This document shows, in pieces, positions 57,914-64,000 of a stretch of DNA of 64,000 bases; the stretch's first letter is position 1, and every line of letters begins with the position of its first letter. Position numbers and translations under genes: made by a program. Origin of the DNA: Streptomyces griseochromogenes (GTDB lineage Bacteria > Actinomycetota > Actinomycetes > Streptomycetales > Streptomycetaceae). Location of the stretch: NCBI RefSeq assembly GCF_001542625.1, contig NZ_CP016279.1, forward strand, positions 4,650,001 to 4,714,000, written 5' to 3'. The notes below the pieces were generated by a model. The model did no database searches, had not been told where the DNA came from, and saw only the letters and a list, made by a program, of their open reading frames with translations.

Positions 57914-60068
57914 AGGGGCTGGTGAGGACGACGAGTTGCCGGGTCGCCCGGGTCATCGCGACATACCGGTCGACCGCTCCCTCGATCCCCTTGCCGAATT
58001 CCTCCGGGTCGATGAGCACGACCAGGTCGAACTCGAGTCCCTTCGACAACTCCGGGGCCAGTGACCGGACACGGGATGTCGAGCGGAACGTGGGATCGCC
58101 GATGACGCAGGCGACCCCCTCGGCCTGCGCGTCGAGCCATGTGCCGAGGACCGAGTCCAGATCCGCGACGGATCCGTGGACGACGGGAATGCCGTTGGTG
58201 CGGACGGAGGCCGGCACATTGGCGTCCGGGAGCACGGCCCGGATGGCCGGCTCGGCCTCCGCCATGACCTCCTGCGGCGTCCGGTAGTTGATGCTCAGGG
58301 ACGCCACATCGATGCGGTCGAGCCCGATCCGCTCCAGCCGTTCCCGCCACGATTCCGTGAACCCGTGCCTGGCCTGGGCACGGTCCCCGACGATGGTGAA
58401 GCTGCGGGACGGGCAGCGGAGCAACAGCATCTGCCACTCCGCGTCCGTCAGTTCCTGAGCCTCGTCCACCACGATGTGCGCGAACGGGCCCGCGAGCAGA
58501 TCCGGTTCGGCGGCGCGCAGTTCGGACTCGTCGACGAGGCTGACCCGGGCGTCCTGACCACGCAACATCACCACCAGGCCTTCTCCGTCATCACCGTCGG
58601 CACCGGAGTCGGCCGCGGCTTCGATCAGGTTGCCGACGACCTGTGCCATGCGCTCGCGCTGGGCGGCGAGGACGGCCTCGTTCCTGCGCTTGCGCCGGGC
58701 CGCCTCCGGGTCGCCGAGCCGCTGCCGCGCCGCGTCCAGCAGCGGCAGGTCGGACACCGTCCAGGCCTGGGCGTCCGCGCGCTGCAGCTTCCGCACGTCG
58801 TCGCGGCCGAGCCAGGGAGCGCACATCCGCAGATACGCCGGGACCGACCACAGATCGCCGACGAGGTCAGCCGCTTCGAGCGTCGGCCAGGCGCGGTCGA
58901 GCGTGTCGACCAGCTCCCTGTCGTGCAGCAGCGACCGCCGGAACTGCTCGGGCGGGACGTCGTCGCCGTCGTGCTTGTCCATCAGGATCGCGACCAGTTC
59001 CTCCCAGATCTGCTCGCGCGCCTCATTGTGCGCAGTGCCCGGTCCCGGTGCGCGGAACGCCTCGGCCCAGTCGTCGGCGCTGAGCCAGATGTCGGACCAG
59101 TCCGTCGTGACCGTCATCCCCTCGGCGGGCGGCTCCTCGTAGAACCTGACGGCGGTCTCGATCGCCTTCACCATGTCCGCGGACGACTTCAGACGAGCCA
59201 CGTCCGGGTCGGCCTCGACCGCGGCTCCGGCGCCCTCGGCGACCAGGTCCCGCAGGGTGCAGGTCCGCACGCCCTCCTCTCCGAGGCTGGGCAGGACGTC
59301 GGCGACGTAGGCCAGATAAGGCTGATGCGGACCGACGAACAGCACGCCGCCGCGACGGTGACCGACACGGGGGTCGGAGTAGAGGAGGTAGGCCGAGCGG
59401 TGCAGGGCCACGACGGTCTTCCCCGTACCCGGACCGCCGTCGACGACGAGAGCGCCGCGGGATCCCGCCCGGATGATGGCGTCCTGGTCGGCCTGGATGG
59501 TGGCGAGCACGTCCCGCATCCGGGCCGAACGGTTGCCGCCCAGGCTGGCGATGAAGGCGGACTGGTCGTCGAGCGCGGCATGCCCGTCCAGTCCGTCGAC
59601 GGCGAACACCTCGTCCCAGTAGTCGCTGATCCGGCCACGCGTCCAGCGATACCTGCGGCGGCTCGCCAGACCCATCGGGTTGGCGTGGGTCGCCGCGAAG
59701 AACGGCTCGGCCGCGGGGGAGCGCCAGTCGAGCAGCAGCCGACGCCCCGTGCTGTCGGTGAGGCCGAGCCGGCCGATGTACACGGGCTCGGGGTCGTCCG
59801 CGCTGACGATGTGTCCGAGGCACAGGTCGAGACCGAAACGGCGCAAGGCGCGCAGACGGCCGGTCAGCCGGTGGATCTCCGCGTCCCGGTCCATCGCCTG
59901 CCTGCCGAGGCCTCCGGGCGCCTTGCGCTCGGCTTCGAGACGGTCGGACAGCTCGGCGATCGCCTGCTCGAGGCTGTCCGCGACGGCCGCGAAGTGCCGT
60001 TCGTCGCCGGCGATCAGTGTCGGGTCGGCCTTGAGTGAGAGACGGTCGGGCAGGTCGAACGCATGCAC
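57912..60068 (-). CDS. helR: HelR-type UvrD/HelD-like RNA polymerase-protecting ATPase
   Basis: A 718-residue SF1-like ATPase. An N-terminal coiled coil (DSLEQAIAELSDRLEAER, residues 31-48) precedes the HelD signature DWRSPAAEPFF at 114-124, Walker A GGPGTGKT at 211-218, VVDEAQEL (Walker B) and C-terminal motifs FTIVGDRAQ, SINYRTPQEVM and MTRATRQLVVL. HelR proteins remove rifamycin-bound or stalled RNA polymerase from DNA and give rifamycin tolerance. The assignment rests on the motifs and on an exact rifamycin-associated element 59 bases upstream of the start. The start is the GTG at 60068 behind GGAG at nine bases. It converges on the PKS but is not obviously related to it. Confidence 0.9.
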   Translation of the reverse strand: MHAFDLPDRLSLKADPTLIAGDERHFAAVADSLEQAIAELSDRLEAERKAPGGLGRQAMDRDAEIHRLTGRLRALRRFGLDLCLGHIVSADDPEPVYIGRLGLTDSTGRRLLLDWRSPAAEPFFAATHANPMGLASRRRYRWTRGRISDYWDEVFAVDGLDGHAALDDQSAFIASLGGNRSARMRDVLATIQADQDAIIRAGSRGALVVDGGPGTGKTVVALHRSAYLLYSDPRVGHRRGGVLFVGPHQPYLAYVADVLPSLGEEGVRTCTLRDLVAEGAGAAVEADPDVARLKSSADMVKAIETAVRFYEEPPAEGMTVTTDWSDIWLSADDWAEAFRAPGPGTAHNEAREQIWEELVAILMDKHDGDDVPPEQFRRSLLHDRELVDTLDRAWPTLEAADLVGDLWSVPAYLRMCAPWLGRDDVRKLQRADAQAWTVSDLPLLDAARQRLGDPEAARRKRRNEAVLAAQRERMAQVVGNLIEAAADSGADGDDGEGLVVMLRGQDARVSLVDESELRAAEPDLLAGPFAHIVVDEAQELTDAEWQMLLLRCPSRSFTIVGDRAQARHGFTESWRERLERIGLDRIDVASLSINYRTPQEVMAEAEPAIRAVLPDANVPASVRTNGIPVVHGSVADLDSVLGTWLDAQAEGVACVIGDPTFRSTSRVRSLAPELSKGLEFDLVVLIDPEEFGKGIEGAVDRYVAMTRATRQLVVLTSP

Positions 60069-60127
60069 TTGGTGAATCTCCTGTTTCCGCAGGTCCTGGC
60101 CACGGCCAGCGATTCTGCGGCATCCCC

Positions 60128-60147
60128 GGGGCCTTGCCGCAAGCCCC
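60128..60147 (-). promoter_or_regulatory. rifamycin-associated element (RAE)
   Basis: On the minus strand the 20 bases read GGGGCTTGCGGCAAGGCCCC, the inverted-repeat element known upstream of rifamycin-inactivating and helR genes in actinomycetes. On the same strand TATAGC (60155-60160), a plausible -10, lies just upstream. It should make helR rifamycin-inducible. Confidence 0.9.
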
Positions 60148-60671
60148 CCGGTGCGCTATAGGTTGATAGTGGCAAGGAGTGGGTACTCCTCCTTCCCTTC
60201 AAGCCCGTCCTCGCCCACTGCGCATACGAACCCGATAGGTCATGCGCGTGGACGCGTTTCATACATGCGCAGCGCCACGACGAGGCCGGAGTCGGCGGTG
60301 AGCGCTCCAGTGAGCAGGGCAACGACGGCGAAGCCACCGTCGCGCCACAGGCGGTAACTGCAACGCGACGACGCCCGTCGACCCGCATCGACCCGCACGT
60401 CGCGGAGGCGATGCGGCCGTATCCGACGGATTGGTTCGCAACTCACGCGGATCACCGAGCGCCCGGCCGTGCCGTGCACTGCGCGCGCTCCAGCTGATGC
60501 AACGGGCGGTGTCGGCAGGCTCGGCCAGCCTGCGCGAGCCGGCCTTTCTCTCGGGACCCACCTGCCGTGGCGCAATGATCCGCCGGACCGGCCCTAGCCG
60601 GGGCCGGTCGCTGCGATCTTGGATATGGAGGGTCGGGGCCGCACTGCCGCCAGCACCGGCAGGGCCGCTTC
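60148..60671. other. gene-less stretch upstream of helR
   Basis: About 520 bases. A hairpin AGGAGT/ACTCCT lies at 60175-60188. On the minus strand a frame ending GGFAVVALLTGALTADSGLV-type sequence (around 60260-60330) looks somewhat protein-like and membrane-like, but its candidate GTG has no ribosome site. I do not call it. Confidence 0.4.
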
Positions 60672-61742
60672 CTACCCGTCGTCGTTGTCCCGGCCGTCTT
60701 CGAAGACGAAGAGTGGTTTGGTGCCATGTGCGGGTGTTTCGGCGAGCGAAATGGCTTCGGCGAAGCGTTCGAGCGGGAACGGCCGGCCTTGGGGGATGCT
60801 CAGCACTTCATCGGCGACGAGACTGCGAACCTGGGACAGCGCGCGCAGCGCGTCCTCAGGTGAGGCAGTGCCGAACCAGCGGTTCAGCCAGAAGCCACGG
60901 ACTGCTTTGGTCTCGTAGATGACCGAGCGTGCCTGCAGCGGGATCGTCAGCGCCGCCGGGTCAGTCTGCCGATGGGTGGAGAGGGCGCCGTAGACCACGA
61001 CCTCTCCGCCCGGAGCCAATGCCTGGGATACCTGGGCACCCACGCGGCCCGCGACACAGTCGATGGCCTTGCGCACGCCGGCCGGTCCCGCTGTCTCAGC
61101 CACACGCCGCAACAGGTCCTCGTCCTCAGTGCAGATGACCTCGTCACCACCAAGCGCTTCGATCTCCTCAACGGCATCGCGCCGCCGCACGACATTGATC
61201 GTGCGAATACCCAGATGTCTGGACAGCTGAATGACGAGCCGACCGACGGTGGAGCCTGCGGCCGTCTGCAACAACCATTCACCCGGCTGTACGTCGAGTT
61301 CGCGAGTCACGAGGAGCAGCGCGGTCAACGGGTTGACAGCGAGTTGACTGGCGGTGGAGTCGCTCAGACGGTCGGGGACCGGCAGCAGCCTTCGTGTATC
61401 GGCAGCAAGGTATTCCTGCCAAGTGCCGGCCACATGAGGCCCGGGTACCGCCGGTACTGCGACGGCCACCACGCGCTCGCCGATCTTTGGTCCCTCGGTA
61501 TCCGGGCCCAGGGCCTCAATGCGGCCCACGCATTCCATGTGCCCCCCAACAGTCGGGAACTCGGGGGAGAAACCGTAGCGGCCACGCAGCACGTGCAGAT
61601 CGCTGGCGTGAATCGGAGTCGCCTTCACGCGGATCAACGCCTGACCGGCTTTTGGCGTGGGAACAGGCCGGGATTCCAGCCGCAGGACATCGGTAGGCTC
61701 GCCGACCTTTCCGGCTACGAGCGCACGCATGGATCGAGGCAT
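60672..61742 (-). CDS. medium-chain dehydrogenase/reductase, enoyl-thioester reductase (MECR)-like
   Basis: A 356-residue NAD(P)H-dependent reductase. The N-terminal GroES-like domain (RVKATPIHASDLHVLRGRYG, GHMECVGRIEALG) lacks the zinc cysteines of alcohol dehydrogenases. The C-terminal Rossmann domain has LQTAAGSTVGRLVIQLSRHL and VIYETKAVRGFWLNRWF, and the latter is typical of the MECR/ETR group. It could reduce an enoyl thioester or quinone. The ATG at 61742 follows AAGG. It lies 600 bases upstream of helR on the same strand. The neighbouring PKS has no ER domain, so a trans role is conceivable but unsupported. Confidence 0.85.
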   Translation of the reverse strand: MPRSMRALVAGKVGEPTDVLRLESRPVPTPKAGQALIRVKATPIHASDLHVLRGRYGFSPEFPTVGGHMECVGRIEALGPDTEGPKIGERVVAVAVPAVPGPHVAGTWQEYLAADTRRLLPVPDRLSDSTASQLAVNPLTALLLVTRELDVQPGEWLLQTAAGSTVGRLVIQLSRHLGIRTINVVRRRDAVEEIEALGGDEVICTEDEDLLRRVAETAGPAGVRKAIDCVAGRVGAQVSQALAPGGEVVVYGALSTHRQTDPAALTIPLQARSVIYETKAVRGFWLNRWFGTASPEDALRALSQVRSLVADEVLSIPQGRPFPLERFAEAISLAETPAHGTKPLFVFEDGRDNDDG

Positions 61743-61896
61743 GAGTGACCTTTCGTCTCTCAGCGTCCGACGAACTCGGCGGGTGTTTCGGGCAAGAACG
61801 ATGCTGGTGCCGGCATCCTCGTCGTCGTCCAGGCTCCGGACTCTTCGTTCTCCATGGAAATCGGCCCGTGCGCAGAGTAGGCGTGCCGGGGGCGGG

Positions 61897-62883
61897 TCAC
61901 GGCCAAGCCACTTTGATGCCGAGCTCGCTCTCCACCACGGTGATGTCGCTCATGAGAGCCCTTGTGCCGCCCGCTCTGTTCCCGGCCCAGAGCAGACCGA
62001 CCGCGGTTCGATTGTCGTTCTCCAGGACCAAGGAACCGGAGTCACCTCCCCTGGCGAAGATCCCGTCCGGGCATCCAGGGGGCAGGAAGAAGATCTCGTA
62101 CTGATGGGACATGACGAACCTGTGGCCGGGCGGCGGCGTCCGCGGTTCGGCGTCCCAGGGCACGACCAGCTGAATTCCGACCACGATGCCGGCGGTCGGG
62201 CCGCTTTGCGAACCACGCTTCCTGACGAACATCCCGGTCGAGGGCGGCATGGTGGAGTCGATGACTCCGAACCCGTCGGTGATCGCGTGGTTGAGCGTGC
62301 GCCCCTGATCGACTGCTTCGCCCAACGACACGGTGGCCGCGTCGAGCTGGCGTCCGAGCAGCAGTCCGGCGCCCGAGGGAACGGGGATCGTCTGGGTCGC
62401 GGGAGACGCGACGGCGATGGTCTCGCCCAGAGCGTTCGTGAGATCCGGAGGAGGACCACCCGCGATGAACAGGGGCGCCTCCGGCTGCCACAAGGTGCTG
62501 CCCGGATCACCGGAGACGTGGTGGCAGGTGAGACCGACCTCGGTACCGGTGCCGTCCTGAACGATCGCACCGAGCGTGCCCGACGCGCCCCGCACCGGCT
62601 CGATCTGCGCCCCACCGGGGAGGTCGTCGTAACGGGTCACATCCGGAGCGAAGAGCGGCTCGACCGGGAACTCGATGATGGCGACCGGCAGCCCCGCGAG
62701 GCTCTCCGGAATTCCGGCCGGAACGTCGCCGGCGTCGGCGACGAGTACGCGCACGGTGAGTTCGTCGACGAGTTCACCGTCCTCTTCGCGGAATCCGAGT
62801 CCCACCCCGGTGACTCCGGGTATCAGCAGCACTTCGGGTGCGACGGCGTCAGCGGCATCGATGACTTCCTGCGGGATGTCCAT
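61897..62883 (-). CDS. trypsin-fold serine peptidase (Nal1-like)
   Basis: A 328-residue protein with a chymotrypsin-type triad: His at 121/122 (LTCHHVSGDPG), Asp at 181 (LDAATVSLG) and Ser at 282 in GGDSGSLVLE, followed by AVGLLWAGN. The N-terminal ~75 residues (IPGVTGVGLGFRE, ELTVRVLVAD) form the small domain that precedes the protease in the Nal1/'trypsin-like peptidase' group. There is no signal peptide, so it is probably intracellular or exported by another route. The ATG at 62883 follows GAGAGG at nine bases. The next gene upstream on the same strand ends 101 bases before it, so they may be cotranscribed. Confidence 0.8.
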   Translation of the reverse strand: MDIPQEVIDAADAVAPEVLLIPGVTGVGLGFREEDGELVDELTVRVLVADAGDVPAGIPESLAGLPVAIIEFPVEPLFAPDVTRYDDLPGGAQIEPVRGASGTLGAIVQDGTGTEVGLTCHHVSGDPGSTLWQPEAPLFIAGGPPPDLTNALGETIAVASPATQTIPVPSGAGLLLGRQLDAATVSLGEAVDQGRTLNHAITDGFGVIDSTMPPSTGMFVRKRGSQSGPTAGIVVGIQLVVPWDAEPRTPPPGHRFVMSHQYEIFFLPPGCPDGIFARGGDSGSLVLENDNRTAVGLLWAGNRAGGTRALMSDITVVESELGIKVAWP

Positions 62884-62983
62884 GACGTCTGTCCTCTCCG
62901 TCCGGTTCCGCCGGCCTGTAAGCGCGCATGAGTGGAGTCCGCCGGGCACGGGCACAGCGGACCTCGGCCTTCACCGCCCGCGG

Positions 62984-64000
62984 TCAATGGTGGGAGAAAC
63001 CGCCACCGTGCCCGCCGCGCCCGTCTCCGCGCCCGTCACGTCCGTCTCCGCGTCCGTCGCGTCCGTCACGTCCATCGCCCCGTCCGTCACGCCCGTCTCC
63101 GCGTCCGTCGCCCCGCCCGTCATCGCCGTCCCCGGGCCTGCCGTGCCCGTCCGAAGTGTCCTGCCCCGGCGGTAGATCGACGGTGTCGCAGTAGAGCACC
63201 GGCCCCGGGGGCGTGGGGGCCGTCGGGCCGTCGGCCTGGATGCCCTCGGTCTCGACGACCATGAGGCGCAGCGGCACCCCGCGCCGCACGGGCGGTATCG
63301 GGATCTGGCCCGTGTAGAAGGGCCTGTGCGAGGACTCCGCGTCGATCGAGGTGAGTTGGGTGACGGTGTCCTCCAGGGTCACCCAGCCGAGGTCGTGGTC
63401 GGTGACGACGTCGTGTCTGCGCTGGAGCGTGGCGGTGATCTGAGGTGGCCGTGCGCCCGTGGGGTCCCAGGAGGGGCCGGTGACACTGACCGTGAGCGGT
63501 TGGCCGGGCCTGACCGTCAGCTCGCGGTCGGGCAGGGTGCGTACGAGGTCGGCGAGGACGACCGACGAGAGCTTGGCTCCGGGGATCGATTCCGGCTGGT
63601 ATCGGACCAGAGCGAGCCGGACGAACGGCAGACAGGCGTCCTTGGTGTCCAGTTCCAGATCGCAGAACCAGCGGCCGCCCTTCTCGTCCGCGTCGAACTG
63701 CGGGGTGAAGCCCACGACGGTGACGGTGAGCGGGTCGTTGGGCGGGGGAAGCGAGAGCGTCTCGGAGTGCCGTACCGCGTTGGTGAACACGTCCGCGGTC
63801 GGGGCGACGACGGGTGCGGAACGGTGGATGGGGTCGCGGCCCATCAGAGTGACCCAGGCGTCCCGCAGGGAGGCCGGGTCGCCTCCGGGCGGCTCGCCCA
63901 GGACCACGCCGAGCAGTTCGCCGTCACCGGAGGAGAACCAGGGACGGTCCAGGTACACCCGGATGCCGCCGCCGCGCCGACGGTGGACGATGGCGCCGGA
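62984..64000 (-). CDS. large protein with Asp-Gly-Arg repeat tail (N-terminus beyond window)
   Basis: The reverse frame is open from the right edge (SGAIVHRRRGGGIRVYLDRP at the entry) to the stop at 62984, so about 338 residues of a longer protein are visible. A GTG at 63958 lies inside this frame but has no ribosome site. The visible part has two beta-rich stretches (PLTVTVVGFTPQFDADEKGG; PLTVSVTGPSWDPTGARPP) and ends in about 45 residues of D-G-R/G-D-G-R repeats followed by GGHGGGFSHH. I recognise no family. The repeats and His-rich end may bind metal or be disordered. It is likely an operon partner of the peptidase downstream. Confidence 0.75.
   Translation of the reverse strand, partial: SGAIVHRRRGGGIRVYLDRPWFSSGDGELLGVVLGEPPGGDPASLRDAWVTLMGRDPIHRSAPVVAPTADVFTNAVRHSETLSLPPPNDPLTVTVVGFTPQFDADEKGGRWFCDLELDTKDACLPFVRLALVRYQPESIPGAKLSSVVLADLVRTLPDRELTVRPGQPLTVSVTGPSWDPTGARPPQITATLQRRHDVVTDHDLGWVTLEDTVTQLTSIDAESSHRPFYTGQIPIPPVRRGVPLRLMVVETEGIQADGPTAPTPPGPVLYCDTVDLPPGQDTSDGHGRPGDGDDGRGDGRGDGRDGRGDGRDGRDGRGDGRDGRGDGRGGHGGGFSHH

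Noticed and set aside
60240..60575. A reverse frame of 111 codons upstream of helR with a hydrophobic, somewhat protein-like end.
   Set aside because: No ribosome site at any in-frame start and the first part looks random; noted only as a possibility.

Overview
This window is high-GC actinobacterial DNA, most likely a Streptomyces chromosome. The signs are strong third-position G+C, frequent GTG starts, GGAGG-type ribosome binding sites, SpoIIE-type phosphatases, a DUF6233-type protein, a MDMPI-type (mycothiol-linked) fold, an ECF41 sigma factor and a HelR gene under a rifamycin-associated element. Most of it looks like accessory (chromosome-arm-like) content: secondary-metabolism enzymes, secreted glycosidases, transporters and regulators, with one clear primary-metabolism gene (argG). 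No rRNA, tRNA, CRISPR array, intact insertion sequence or prophage was recognised.

Layout. 1-5.3 kb: a truncated FAD monooxygenase, an NAD-dependent DNA ligase and a membrane-anchored SpoIIE-type phosphatase. 5.8-12.5 kb: a TetR regulator divergent from a four-gene molybdenum hydroxylase operon (2Fe-2S, FAD/4Fe-4S, Moco subunits and an XdhC-type maturase), with twin palindromic operators between them, then a convergent metallo-beta-lactamase-fold hydrolase. 12.6-18.8 kb: a second, paralogous phosphatase, another FAD monooxygenase behind a palindromic operator, an amino-acid permease and an MFS transporter. 19.3-20.9 kb: a secreted protein built from 147 consecutive Pro-X-X triplets. 21.6-24.9 kb: argG with a probable leaderless promoter, and a DUF1444-like/Imm49-like fusion protein. 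25-28.2 kb: a Tat-exported GH95-type glycosidase and a PhnZ-like HD-domain diiron oxygenase.

28.5-35.9 kb holds what I think is the most interesting system: a minus-strand RiPP-like cluster. It contains an MFS exporter, an S9 (prolyl-oligopeptidase family) peptidase, a previously unlisted 41-residue precursor peptide, a B12-type radical SAM protein with a CX7CX2C motif, and a DUF5825-like partner. A kinase-like gene follows.

36-49.6 kb: a GNAT acetyltransferase, small hypothetical proteins, a formaldehyde-dehydrogenase-like zinc enzyme, a PAS/GAF/SpoIIE/HATPase sensor phosphatase, a GH92 mannosidase with a ricin-type lectin domain behind two LacI-like operators, an MDMPI-type protein, an ECF41 sigma factor with an overlapping SRPBCC gene, and an MFS efflux pump. 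49.8-57.9 kb: a free-standing 2,699-residue modular polyketide synthase (acyl ligase-ACP-KS-AT-DH-KR-ACP-TE). 57.9-64 kb: HelR with its rifamycin-associated element, a medium-chain reductase, a trypsin-fold peptidase, and a protein cut by the window edge that ends in Asp-Gly-Arg repeats.
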